The translations under genes and the position numbers were made by a program. From contig NZ_CP035088.1 in NCBI RefSeq assembly GCF_004786035.1, positions 3,818,001 through 3,882,000 on the forward strand: 64,000 nt of DNA. Reading direction: 5' to 3'. Positions 42,225 to 50,526 of the stretch are shown piece by piece. The notes under the pieces are model-generated. The model ran no database searches. It saw nothing but the letters and a program-made list of their open reading frames with translations, and was not told the DNA's origin. Positions within the stretch are counted from its first letter, which is position 1; the number at the start of each line of letters is the position of its first letter. The stretch is from Pseudomonas viciae. Lineage in GTDB: Bacteria > Pseudomonadota > Gammaproteobacteria > Pseudomonadales > Pseudomonadaceae.

Positions 42225-43695
42225 ACTGCAGCGCTTCCGGCAAACCCTGCGTAGCCATGCCGAGCGCCACACCCGGCGCATCGCGCTGTGGGGTGATCAG
42301 CTGAAACTCGATTACGCCACACTGTACGCCGAGGTGGTGTACCGCCAGCAACGTCTGCGCGATGAACAGGTATCCGTCATCGCGTTGGCGCTGGACAACG
42401 GCGTCGAAGCGATGCTCTGGGACCTGGCGGCACTGTTCGAAGGCCTGGCCTGTGTGACCTTGCCGCCCTTTTTCAGCCCGACCCAACGTGCCCACTGCCT
42501 GGAGCAAAGCCAGGCGGAACGGGTCGTTGCCGAACCGGAGTTGGCCGCCGAATTGCTCGCCGCCGGCTATGAAAAAAATGGCGAGTTCTGGCATCGCACA
42601 TTCACCGGACCGAACCGGATGCCCGCCGGCACCGCCAAGCTGACCTTTACTTCAGGCACCACGGGCACCCCCAAGGGGGTATGCCTGAGTGCCGAAAGCC
42701 TGCTGCGGGTCGCGCGCGAGCTCGATCACGCCAGCAAACCCGCCGACCCGCAGCATCACCTGGCGCTGTTGCCGCTGGCGATCCTGCTGGAAAACCTCGG
42801 CTGCTATGCGGCGCTGTATGCCGGCGCCACGCTGAGCGTACCGAGCCAGAAAAGCCTCGGCATCCAGGGTGCCAGCGGTGTCGACACTCCGCGCCTGCTC
42901 GCGTGTTTGGCCAGTCGTGCCCCCGAGAGCCTGATTCTGGTACCACAGCTCTTGCAGATACTGGTCAGCGCCGCCGAACAGAAAGCGTTCGCCCCGCACA
43001 AATTGCGCTTTGCCGCCGTGGGGGGCGCGCGGGTCTCAGAGAGCCTGTTGCACCGCGCCAAAAGCGTCGGCCTGGCGGTCTACGAGGGTTACGGCCTGTC
43101 CGAATGCGCCTCGGTGGTCTGCCTCAATCGCCCCGATGCACAGCGTCCGGGCAGTGTCGGCAAGCCCCTGCCCCATATCCAGATACGCCTGGCCGAAGAC
43201 GGCGAAGTGCTGATCAAGGGGTCGACCCTGCTCGGCTACCTGGGTGATGCCCCTTTCGCCGAGGCTTGGTGGCCCAGCGGGGACCTGGGTGAATTCGACG
43301 CGGATGGTTTTCTTTACCTCAAGGGCCGCAAAAAACACCAGTTCGTCACCAGCTATGGGCGCAACGTCAACCCGGAATGGGTCGAGGCCGAACTGACCCA
43401 GCGTCGACACATCGCCCAAGCCTTTGTCTACGGCGAAGCGCTGCCGCGCAATCATGCCCTGCTGTGGCCCCACCGCCCGGATTGCACCGACGCAGAACTG
43501 ACCGCCGCCGTGGCCGAGGCCAACGAGACCTTGCCCGATTATGCCCAGGTGCATCGCTGGACACGCCTGCCCCACCCCTTCACCGCCGCCAACGGCCTGT
43601 TGACCGCCAATGGCCGCCCGCGACGCGACGCCATCGTCGCGCTGTACCGCGTGCAACTGACTGAATCCGCCCATTTCGAGGAATCCGCATCATGA
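42214..43695 (+). CDS. Acyl-adenylating (AMP-binding) enzyme, FadD-like, with altered A10 lysine
   Basis: A 493-residue adenylate-forming enzyme. Motifs: LTFTSGTTGTPKGVCLS (A3), YEGYGLSECAS (A5), SGDLGEFDADGFLYLKGRKKHQFVTSYGRNVNPEWVE (A7-A8, in the long-chain acyl-CoA ligase style). Where such ligases have a catalytic lysine near the end (LTPTLKxRR), this one reads NGLLTANGRPRRDAI, so the lysine seems replaced by Arg. It would activate a carboxylic acid, perhaps fatty, as AMP or CoA ester. ATG 42214 overlaps the preceding gene by 11 bases, and its stop overlaps the diiron gene by four. Confidence 0.85.
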   Translation: MSPELQRFRQTLRSHAERHTRRIALWGDQLKLDYATLYAEVVYRQQRLRDEQVSVIALALDNGVEAMLWDLAALFEGLACVTLPPFFSPTQRAHCLEQSQAERVVAEPELAAELLAAGYEKNGEFWHRTFTGPNRMPAGTAKLTFTSGTTGTPKGVCLSAESLLRVARELDHASKPADPQHHLALLPLAILLENLGCYAALYAGATLSVPSQKSLGIQGASGVDTPRLLACLASRAPESLILVPQLLQILVSAAEQKAFAPHKLRFAAVGGARVSESLLHRAKSVGLAVYEGYGLSECASVVCLNRPDAQRPGSVGKPLPHIQIRLAEDGEVLIKGSTLLGYLGDAPFAEAWWPSGDLGEFDADGFLYLKGRKKHQFVTSYGRNVNPEWVEAELTQRRHIAQAFVYGEALPRNHALLWPHRPDCTDAELTAAVAEANETLPDYAQVHRWTRLPHPFTAANGLLTANGRPRRDAIVALYRVQLTESAHFEESAS

Positions 43696-44366
43696 TGTTT
43701 TTCGACACCCTGCAAGAAGCCACGAAAGAAGAACGCCACGAACTGTTCAACTTGCCGATCATCCGTGACGCCCTCGACGGCAAGGTCAGCCTGGAGAGCT
43801 ACCGGGCGTTTCTCGTCGAAGCTTATTACCACGTGCGCCACACCGTGCCACTGATGATGGCCTGCGGCGCGCGCCTGCCCGCTCACCTTGAATGGCTGCG
43901 TAAAGCGGTGTGCGAGTACATCGATGAAGAATACGGCCACGAACAATGGGTCCTCGACGATATCGTCGCCTGCGGCGGTGATCGCAATGCCGTGCGCAAC
44001 GGCCAGCCTTCGTTGCCGATAGAGCTGATGGTCAGTTTTCTCTACGACCTGATCGCCCGGGGCAACCCAGTGGGGCTGTTCGGCATGGTCAACGTGCTGG
44101 AAGGCACCAGTATCGCCCTGGCCACCCACGCGGCGGACAGCATCCGGGATCACTTGGCGTTGCCGGCCAGCGCCTTCAGCTACTTGAGCTCCCACGGATC
44201 CCTCGACATCGGGCACATGCAGACCTATCGCGGCCTGATGAACGAACTCGACGACCCGGAGGATCAAGCGGCGGTAATCCACGCCTCTAAAGTGGTGTAC
44301 CGGCTCTACACCGACATGTTCCGGGGTTTACCGCGGGACACGGAGGCTCACCATGCAACTGCGTGA
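43692..44366 (+). CDS. Heme-oxygenase-like diiron oxidase/oxygenase (iron-containing redox enzyme family)
   Basis: A 224-residue all-helical protein. Candidate iron ligands are spaced as in heme-oxygenase-like diiron enzymes: Glu43 with His47 (VEAYYHVRH), Glu79 or Glu80 with His83 (DEEYGHEQW), Glu137 (NVLEGTS), then His168, Asp172 and His175 (SSHGSLDIGHMQTY). Known members of this fold make alkenes from fatty acids (UndA), cleave C-C bonds or oxidise amines, often in biosynthetic clusters. GAGGAA precedes the start. Its product or substrate probably passes between the adjacent adenylating enzyme and dehydrogenase. TenA/PqqC-like non-metal members are an alternative, but the ligand set argues against that. 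Confidence 0.75.
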   Translation: MMFFDTLQEATKEERHELFNLPIIRDALDGKVSLESYRAFLVEAYYHVRHTVPLMMACGARLPAHLEWLRKAVCEYIDEEYGHEQWVLDDIVACGGDRNAVRNGQPSLPIELMVSFLYDLIARGNPVGLFGMVNVLEGTSIALATHAADSIRDHLALPASAFSYLSSHGSLDIGHMQTYRGLMNELDDPEDQAAVIHASKVVYRLYTDMFRGLPRDTEAHHATA

Positions 44367-45162
44367 CGCCCGCGTGGTATTGACCGGCGCCAGCGGCGGC
44401 ATCGGCCAGGCCATCGCCGCTGCACTGTGCGCCGCCGGGGCCAGGGTATTGGCCGTGGCGCGAGATCAGCAATCGCTGCTGCCACTGCTGGCGCGCTATC
44501 CACAGAACCTGTGCTGTGTGGCCGCTGACCTGACGTCACCCGGCGACCGCCGCAAGATCCTCGCCGCCGCCACTGCCCTTGACGGCGTCAACCTGCTGAT
44601 CAACGCAGCGGGAATCAACCACTTCGCCATGCTCGAACAGCTGGATGACAGTGACGTCAACGCGATGCTGGCGGTGAATATCGGTGCGCCGATTTGTCTG
44701 ACCAAACTGCTGCTGCCGCTGCTCAAGCAAGCCGACAGCGCCATGGTGGTCAACGTGGGCTCAACCTATGGCTCCATCGGCTACCCCGGCTACGCCAGTT
44801 ATTGTGCCAGCAAGTTTGCCTTGCGCGGCTTTTCCGAAGCCCTGCGCCGGGAACTGGCGGACACCCGGGTCGGCGTCCTCTACGTCGCCCCCCGCGCCAC
44901 CCGCACCTCGATGAACAGCCCGGCGGCCCAGGCGCTGAACGATGCACTCAAAGCCAACGTCGATGATCCGCAAGCGGTGGCCAACGCAGTGACCCACGCC
45001 ATCGCCGGTGACCGTCGCGATCTTTACCTGGGCTGGCCGGAGCGCTTTTTCGTGCGCCTCAACAGCCTGCTGCCGAACCTGGTGGACCGTGGCCTGCGCA
45101 AGCAATTGCCGCTGATCCGTCGCCTGAGTCACAAACCTGAAAACGAGCACCTGAAACCATGA
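44353..45162 (+). CDS. Short-chain dehydrogenase/reductase
   Basis: A 269-residue classical SDR. VVLTGASGGIGQAIAAAL gives the TGxxxGIG motif at residues 8-20, LINAAGINHF the NAG-type motif, and VVNVGSTYGSIGYPGYASYCASKFALRGFSEAL the catalytic Ser and YxxxK. The C-terminal region (LYLGWPERFFVRLNSLLPNLVDRGL) is like lipid- or ketone-acting SDRs with a hydrophobic end. GGAGG precedes ATG 44353, which overlaps the diiron gene by 14 bases. It overlaps the TPR gene by four bases. Confidence 0.86.
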   Translation: MQLRDARVVLTGASGGIGQAIAAALCAAGARVLAVARDQQSLLPLLARYPQNLCCVAADLTSPGDRRKILAAATALDGVNLLINAAGINHFAMLEQLDDSDVNAMLAVNIGAPICLTKLLLPLLKQADSAMVVNVGSTYGSIGYPGYASYCASKFALRGFSEALRRELADTRVGVLYVAPRATRTSMNSPAAQALNDALKANVDDPQAVANAVTHAIAGDRRDLYLGWPERFFVRLNSLLPNLVDRGLRKQLPLIRRLSHKPENEHLKP

Positions 45163-45803
45163 AAAAACTTCTCGCCGGCCTGATGATCGTCGCCATGGGC
45201 CAAAGCGCCTGGGCGCTGGATACCACTGACCAGCAACGCCTCGTCGGCATCCAGCAAAGCTGGGCGCACATACAATATGAGTTGCCGGAAAAACAACGCG
45301 AGGCTGCGTTCGAGCAGTTGGCGACGCAAGCCTCGACATTCACCCGTGAACGCCCGGAGCTGGCCGAAGCCTGGATCTGGTCGGGCATCGTCACCAGCAG
45401 TTGGGCCGGTGCCCAGGGCGGGCTTGGCGCCTTGAGCAAAGTCAAAGAGGCCAGGACCGACCTGGAAAAAGCCCTGGTCCTCGACCCGAAAGCCCTGCAA
45501 GGCTCGGCCTATACCAGCCTTGCGGCGCTGTATGACCGGGTGCCCGGCTGGCCGATCGGTTTCGGTGATGCCGACAAAGCCGAGCAGTTGCTCAAACAGG
45601 CGCTGCAACTCAACCCCGACGGTATCGACAGCCTGTACTTCTGGGGTGATCACCTTTACCGTCAGAAACGCTACGCTGAAGCCCAAGGCGCCCTGCAGAA
45701 AGCCCTCAATGCCGCGCCACGCCCCGGACGTGAACAGGCCGATGCCGGGCGTCGCAAGGAAATCCAGGCACTCTTGATTGAAGTGAACAAAAAACTCAAC
45801 TGA
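45159..45803 (+). CDS. Exported tetratricopeptide-repeat protein
   Basis: A 214-residue protein with a signal peptide MKKLLAGLMIVAMGQSAWA and TPR-like helices: EARTDLEKALVLDPKALQGSAYTSLAALY (around 95-125), KAEQLLKQALQLNPDGIDSLYFWGDHLYRQKRYAEAQGALQKALNAAP (around 140-190). It probably acts as a periplasmic scaffold or partner. Its ATG overlaps the SDR stop by four bases, and the response regulator gene starts 12 bases after its end, so it is part of the same transcript. Specific function unknown. Confidence 0.8.
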   Translation: MKKLLAGLMIVAMGQSAWALDTTDQQRLVGIQQSWAHIQYELPEKQREAAFEQLATQASTFTRERPELAEAWIWSGIVTSSWAGAQGGLGALSKVKEARTDLEKALVLDPKALQGSAYTSLAALYDRVPGWPIGFGDADKAEQLLKQALQLNPDGIDSLYFWGDHLYRQKRYAEAQGALQKALNAAPRPGREQADAGRRKEIQALLIEVNKKLN

Positions 45804-45815
45804 CTAGGAGTCCGT

Positions 45816-46478
45816 GTGCGTGTACTACTGATCGAGGATGACGTGGCCCTGGGCGAAGGCATCCATCAGGCCCTGGGGCGCGAAGGCTACACCGTCGACT
45901 GGCTCAAGGACGGCAAAAGCGCCTTGCACGCGCTGCTCAGCGAAACCTTTGACCTGGCCGTGCTCGACCTCGGCCTGCCGCGCATGGACGGGCTGGAAGT
46001 GCTTCAGCGCCTGCGCGCCAGCGGTTCCAACCTACCGGTGCTGATCCTCACCGCCCGCGATGCGACCGAAGACCGCATCGCCGGGCTGGACGCCGGTGCC
46101 GACGACTACTTGGTCAAACCGTTTGACCTAGCCGAACTCAAGGCCCGCTTGCGCGCCCTGCTACGGCGCAGTGCCGGGCGCGCACAAATGCTGATCGAAC
46201 ACGCCGGCATCAGCCTCAACCCTGGCACACAGCAGGTCAGCTATCTCGGTAAGCCCGTGGTGTTGACGCCCAAGGAATATCAGTTGCTGCACGAATTGCT
46301 CTCGCCCCCCGGCCGCGTCATGACCCGCGATCACCTCATGCAACTGTTGTACGGCTGGAGTGAAGAAGCCGAGAGCAACACCCTTGAGGTGCATATCCAC
46401 CACCTGCGCAAGAAGTTCTCCAGCGAGCTGATCCGCACCGTGCGCGGCGTGGGGTATCTGGTGGAGGAACATCGATGA
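45816..46478 (+). CDS. OmpR/PmrA-type response regulator
   Basis: A 220-residue regulator. The receiver has the acidic pair EDD at residues 7-9, the phospho-acceptor Asp in FDLAVLDLGLPRMDG near residue 51, and KPF with the conserved Lys. The C-terminal winged helix reads VVLTPKEYQLLHELLSPPGRVMTRDHLMQLLYGW, TLEVHIHHLRKKF and IRTVRGVGYLVEE. It resembles PmrA/QseB/BqsR. It starts with GTG five bases after AGGAG. Its likely operators are the CTTAAG-type boxes before gene 41547, which would make the cluster autoregulated. Confidence 0.93.
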   Translation: MRVLLIEDDVALGEGIHQALGREGYTVDWLKDGKSALHALLSETFDLAVLDLGLPRMDGLEVLQRLRASGSNLPVLILTARDATEDRIAGLDAGADDYLVKPFDLAELKARLRALLRRSAGRAQMLIEHAGISLNPGTQQVSYLGKPVVLTPKEYQLLHELLSPPGRVMTRDHLMQLLYGWSEEAESNTLEVHIHHLRKKFSSELIRTVRGVGYLVEEHR

Positions 46479-47842
46479 CTTCGATTCGCCGCCGTACGCT
46501 GACCCTGATCATCGGCCTGATGCTCGCAGGGCTCGCGGTGATCAGCGTGCTCAACCTGCACGACAGCAATCATGAAATCGCCGAGGTCTACGACGCGCAA
46601 CTGGCACAAAACGCCCGCCTGCTCCAAGGCGTGATGCACATGCCGATGGCGAGCCAGGCCCACGCCGACCTGTATCGGGCGTTCAACACCGCATTGGGCG
46701 AGGCAGCGCCACGAACCGACGGCCATCCTTACGAAAGCAAAATCGCCTTCCAGGTATGGAACGCCCAGGGCGAAGTGCTGGTGCATACCGCCAGCGCCCC
46801 CTCCTTCCGCACACCGCCGACCGAACCCGGTTTCAGCGATGTGGTGGATTTAAACAACCGCCACTGGCGAGCCTTTGTCCTCAAGGACAAACAGAACGGC
46901 CTGAACATCTGGGTCGGTGAACGCGATGACGTACGGGCGGACTTGGTCGATCGCATCGTGCGCCATACCCTGTGGCCGAACATATTGGGCAGCCTGATCC
47001 TGGCAGCGATGGTCTGGCTGGCCATCGGCTGGGGTCTCAAGCCGTTGGCCGACATGGCGGCCACCCTGCGCGCGCGCCACAGCGGCTCGCTGGAGCCGCT
47101 GCAACTGACACCCCTGCCCAGCGAACTGGAACCGATGCAAGCGGCGCTCAACCGCATGCTTGCGCAAATCCAGGACGTGCTCGAACGCGAACGGCGCTTC
47201 ATCGCCGATGCCGCCCACGAACTGCGTACCCCCCTGGCCGTGCTGCGGGTACATGCGCAAAACCTGCTGGAGGCCGGCACCGAACATGAGCGCCGGGAAT
47301 CACTTGAACACCTGATCGCCGGCGTTGACCGGGCCAGCCGGCTGGTCAATCAACTGCTGACCATGGCTCGGATCGAACCGAAGACAGGAGCACGCATCCC
47401 TCCCCTTATCGACCTGGCCGCTACCGTCCGGGAAAGCCTGGTTCAACTGACACCCTGGCTCCTGAGCAAGGGACTTGAACTGGTGTTCGATGTCAGCGAC
47501 GACATCGAGCCGGTCAGGGTGGACCCGGCCGACATCAACATTGCCTTGAACAATCTGGTGACCAACGCCGCCAACTTCTCCCCCGCCCAGGGGCAGATTA
47601 CGGTGCGACTGGTCAAAAACGGCAACCACTATGAGCTATCGGTCGAAGACGAAGGCCCGGGCATCGACGAATCCGAGTCCAATCGGCTCCTCGAACGCTT
47701 TTACAGCCGCGGCAATGACCAAGGCGCCGGATTGGGCCTGGCCATCGTAAAAGCCATCGCCGATCGCTTGGAAGGACAAGTCAGGCTGGAAAATCGCAGC
47801 CCGATGGGGACGCGTGCGACGCTAGTGCTGGGCCGTGTCTGA
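46475..47842 (+). CDS. Two-component sensor histidine kinase
   Basis: A 455-residue membrane kinase. A first helix at about residues 8-28 (LTLIIGLMLAGLAVISVL) and a second at about 168-188 (ILGSLILAAMVWLAIGWGL) enclose a periplasmic sensor domain of some 140 residues. A HAMP region follows, then RRFIADAAHELRTPLAVLRVHAQ with the phospho-His, the N box NIALNNLVTNAANFSP, G1 VEDEGPGIDESE and G2 GAGLGLAIVKAIADRL. It overlaps the response regulator gene by four bases (ATGA). The stimulus is unknown; iron or membrane stress are sensed by related PmrB/BqsS/QseC kinases. Confidence 0.93.
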   Translation: MTSIRRRTLTLIIGLMLAGLAVISVLNLHDSNHEIAEVYDAQLAQNARLLQGVMHMPMASQAHADLYRAFNTALGEAAPRTDGHPYESKIAFQVWNAQGEVLVHTASAPSFRTPPTEPGFSDVVDLNNRHWRAFVLKDKQNGLNIWVGERDDVRADLVDRIVRHTLWPNILGSLILAAMVWLAIGWGLKPLADMAATLRARHSGSLEPLQLTPLPSELEPMQAALNRMLAQIQDVLERERRFIADAAHELRTPLAVLRVHAQNLLEAGTEHERRESLEHLIAGVDRASRLVNQLLTMARIEPKTGARIPPLIDLAATVRESLVQLTPWLLSKGLELVFDVSDDIEPVRVDPADINIALNNLVTNAANFSPAQGQITVRLVKNGNHYELSVEDEGPGIDESESNRLLERFYSRGNDQGAGLGLAIVKAIADRLEGQVRLENRSPMGTRATLVLGRV

Positions 47843-47994
47843 AACCGATTGATCGCGCTGGGCGGCCAGTCAAACCAGGACGAGTCAACTCAACCTCGGC
47901 TTTCCTGCGATAGCCGAACAGGTTCGTTGCTCAAAGGACAGCAATCAGCCGGAACCTCTGTCATCATCCAAGACTTAAAAGCCGAGTAGAAAAC

Positions 47995-48171
47995 ATGAAT
48001 CGTCGTAAAAAAATAAAGCAGTTGCTCCAAGCACACGCTAAAAAGGCCAGTGCCAAATTGGCACCGCCAAAGAAGGACAAATACATCAGTAAAGCGGACC
48101 GTTTGAAACTGGCTGCCGAGCCCAGCCAAGACTCAACCATTTCCTCCGAAAGCGCGGACGTCACGCGATAA
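47995..48171 (+). CDS. DUF2986-type small basic protein
   Basis: A 58-residue protein, too short for many gene finders. The N-terminus MNRRKKIKQLLQAHAKKASA, then KLAPPKKDKYISKADRLKLAAE, is the DUF2986 pattern seen in pseudomonads and other gammaproteobacteria. The acidic-polar tail SQDSTISSESADV is variable. It is strongly basic and probably soluble; the function is unknown. The ribosome-binding site is weak (GAG before AAAAC). It is alone after the kinase gene. The 319 bases that follow hold no gene. Confidence 0.8.
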   Translation: MNRRKKIKQLLQAHAKKASAKLAPPKKDKYISKADRLKLAAEPSQDSTISSESADVTR

Positions 48172-48298
48172 AATTGCACGTTGACCCAGTCCGCTTCGTC
48201 CTGCTCAGGACTTAGCAGAACAATGCGTCTGGCTGAAGACCTCATCCTGCAGCCTTACGTTATGTCTACCTGTTGCAGTGAGTGCAATCCTTCCAGAG

Positions 48299-48314
48299 GC
48301 AGGTGAACACCTGC
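48299..48314. promoter_or_regulatory. Palindrome GCAGGTG-AA-CACCTGC in the 48172-48490 gap
   Basis: A perfect seven-base inverted repeat with a two-base centre, about 180 bases before the AraC/GyrI gene. No T tract follows, so an operator is more likely than a terminator. Nothing else stands out in this 319-base gap. Confidence 0.35.
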
Positions 48315-48490
48315 GGCTTTGCTTGGAAAATTCGGCGCGAAAGTTGGTTACCATGGCAACTCGAGACAGCGCAAGCTGACAGGCCTGCTACAAGCACATG
48401 GGATTATCAGCAAACGCGGCTAGGCACGCTCCTCCCGCTATAGTCGATTCTATTGCGACCGTACTTCCAAGAGCCTTTCCAGTGTCTGAC

Positions 48491-49351
48491 ATGCCGACCC
48501 ACTTCGCCTACACAAAACGCTTCAACGCCGTACTCGCCTATATCGATGACAACCTCGAAGGCGACCTGTCGGTGAAGACGCTGAGCCAAGTGGCGAATTT
48601 CTCGGCATTTCACTTCCATCGCCAATTCACCGCGTTCGTCGGCGTGCCGGTCTCACGTTATGTGCAACTGATGCGGCTACGACGCGCGGCACATCGCCTC
48701 GCCGCCCTGCCCGATTACTCGGTACTGGACGCCGCATCTGGTGCTGGTTTTGAAAGTCCCGAGGCATTTTGCAGGGCGTTCAGGCGCTCGCTCGGTATGA
48801 CACCCAGTGCGTTCCGCAAGGAACCGAACTGGCAGGTCTGGAACTCGGTGTTCGCAATTCCTCACTTTTCCAGGACTATCATCATGCAAGTACAAATCGT
48901 GGAGTTCCCTGAAGTCAGGGTAGCAACGCTCGAGCACTGCGGCCCCCCCGGGCTCGTCAATGAGAGCGTGCGCAAGTTCATCGAGTGGCGTATGCAGAGC
49001 GGCCAGTCGCCGGTGGCATCGAGTCGCTCCTTTGGCATTCCCTACGGCAACCCCGATACGACACCTCCACAAGCATTCCGCTTCGCCATCTGCGGCGAGA
49101 TTCACGAGGCCGTGGTGCCAAATGAATTCGGCGTGCATGAAACCGTCATTCCTGGCGGTCGCTGCGCCGTGGTGCGGCACGCAGGGTCACCGGATCACAT
49201 CGGCGAAACGATCTATCCGATTTACCGCGACTGGCTGCCTGCCAGTGGAGAGGAACTGCGTGACCAGCCGCTGTTCTTCCATTACCTGAGCGTCTATCCC
49301 GAGACACCGCAGGATCAATGGCAGACCGATGTGTATGTTCCGCTGCAATAA
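48491..49351 (+). CDS. AraC-family regulator with GyrI-like effector domain (Rob/SoxS-like)
   Basis: A 286-residue protein. The AraC DNA-binding domain is N-terminal: RFNAVLAYIDDNLEGDLSVKTLSQVANFSAFHFHRQFTAFVG and VLDAASGAGFESPEAFCRAFRRSLGMTPSAFRK. A GyrI/SOUL-like ligand domain is C-terminal: VQIVEFPEVRVATLEHCGPP and ETVIPGGRCAVVRHAGSPDHIGETIYPIYRDWLP. This order is that of Rob, which senses hydrophobic toxic compounds and raises efflux. The start is uncertain: ATG 48491 lacks a good ribosome-binding site and the frame is open 31 codons further upstream. Confidence 0.85.
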   Translation: MPTHFAYTKRFNAVLAYIDDNLEGDLSVKTLSQVANFSAFHFHRQFTAFVGVPVSRYVQLMRLRRAAHRLAALPDYSVLDAASGAGFESPEAFCRAFRRSLGMTPSAFRKEPNWQVWNSVFAIPHFSRTIIMQVQIVEFPEVRVATLEHCGPPGLVNESVRKFIEWRMQSGQSPVASSRSFGIPYGNPDTTPPQAFRFAICGEIHEAVVPNEFGVHETVIPGGRCAVVRHAGSPDHIGETIYPIYRDWLPASGEELRDQPLFFHYLSVYPETPQDQWQTDVYVPLQ

Positions 49352-49426
49352 CGGAGCAAGCAGCCTTCGACCCTGAGGTGACGTTGGCGAGTGTCCGCTC
49401 AGGGTCGTCGACCTCGATCAAATCGG

Positions 49427-50434
49427 TCAGGCGGCGCCCGGGACATTGGTTCCCATGCCCGCCGGCAGGAACGGTCGAATCTCCTCGATTTCCGCAGCAC
49501 TGAGGCGCCACTGCGAACCTGCAATCAGCCCATCCACTTGTGCGGGACGGCGGGCACCGACGATGGCGCCCGTCACAGCCGGCTGGCGAAGTACCCAGGC
49601 GATGGCGACTGCCGCGGCGCCGACCCCATGCCGTTCGCCAATGCGTGCCATGACGTCCACCAATGCCAGGTTTGCGCTCAAACGGGGCTCCTGGAAGTCA
49701 GCACTTCGGGCTTTGCGCCAATCGTCTTCGGGCAGTTGCGAGATGCGCTCGCGGGTCATGCTGCCGGAAAGCAGCCCCGATTGAAGCGTGGAATAGGCCA
49801 GGACACCCATCCCGGCCTGCTCGCAGAATGGCAGGACGTCCTTCTCGATATCGCGCATCAACGCGGAGTATGGCGGCTGGAGCGAAACAATCTCGGTGAC
49901 CGCCTGGGCTCGTTTGAGTTGAGCAACGTCGAAATTCGAGACACCGATCGCACGAATTTTTCCCTGGTCACGGGCCGTTGCCAAAGCCGAAAGCGCCATT
50001 TCGATACCTTCGCTGCTGGCGTCGGCCGGAAAAGCGGGCCAGTGGATCTGATAGAGATCGATTGCCTCGACTTGAAGCCGGCGCAAACTGGCATCGACTT
50101 CGGCGAGCAACGATTGGGGCGCCAGCGAGTGCGCAATCGCCTTCGTGACCGGATCCCAGACCAAGCTGCCTTTGGTGAACACCAAAGGACGTCGCGAGGC
50201 CGGCACCCGCCGCAACAATTGCCCGACTAATTGCTCGGCATGGCCCAAGCCATAAACCGCAGCGGTATCGATCCAGTTCACCCCACGTTCGATGGCATAT
50301 TCCAGTGCGTCCAGACTGTCGTTGTCATCCTGCGCGCCCCAACTGTATTCCCAACCGGTGCCGGCAATGGCCCACGTTCCCAGGCCAATCGGCGAAATCA
50401 GGAACTGCGATGAGCCAAGACGATTCTTTTGCAT
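49427..50434 (-). CDS. Aldo/keto reductase
   Basis: A 335-residue NADPH-dependent aldo/keto reductase barrel. The catalytic tetrad is visible: Asp and Tyr in NWIDTAAVYGLGHAEQLVG, Lys in LVFTKGSLVW and His in IDLYQIHWPAFP. The cofactor end reads AVTGAIVGARRPAQV, and ALSALATARDQGKIRAIGVSNF is the standard mid-barrel segment. ATG 50434 has GGAGAGG upstream. It diverges from a LysR gene at 50527, its probable regulator. Substrate unknown. Confidence 0.9.
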   Translation of the reverse strand: MQKNRLGSSQFLISPIGLGTWAIAGTGWEYSWGAQDDNDSLDALEYAIERGVNWIDTAAVYGLGHAEQLVGQLLRRVPASRRPLVFTKGSLVWDPVTKAIAHSLAPQSLLAEVDASLRRLQVEAIDLYQIHWPAFPADASSEGIEMALSALATARDQGKIRAIGVSNFDVAQLKRAQAVTEIVSLQPPYSALMRDIEKDVLPFCEQAGMGVLAYSTLQSGLLSGSMTRERISQLPEDDWRKARSADFQEPRLSANLALVDVMARIGERHGVGAAAVAIAWVLRQPAVTGAIVGARRPAQVDGLIAGSQWRLSAAEIEEIRPFLPAGMGTNVPGAA

Positions 50435-50526
50435 AGCGACCTCTCCACGAATGATGGAGGCAGTATCCGGGAGCAATCTGATGAAGATAAGATAGGTAAT
50501 CTTCTTTGGACTACTGAACAAAATTC

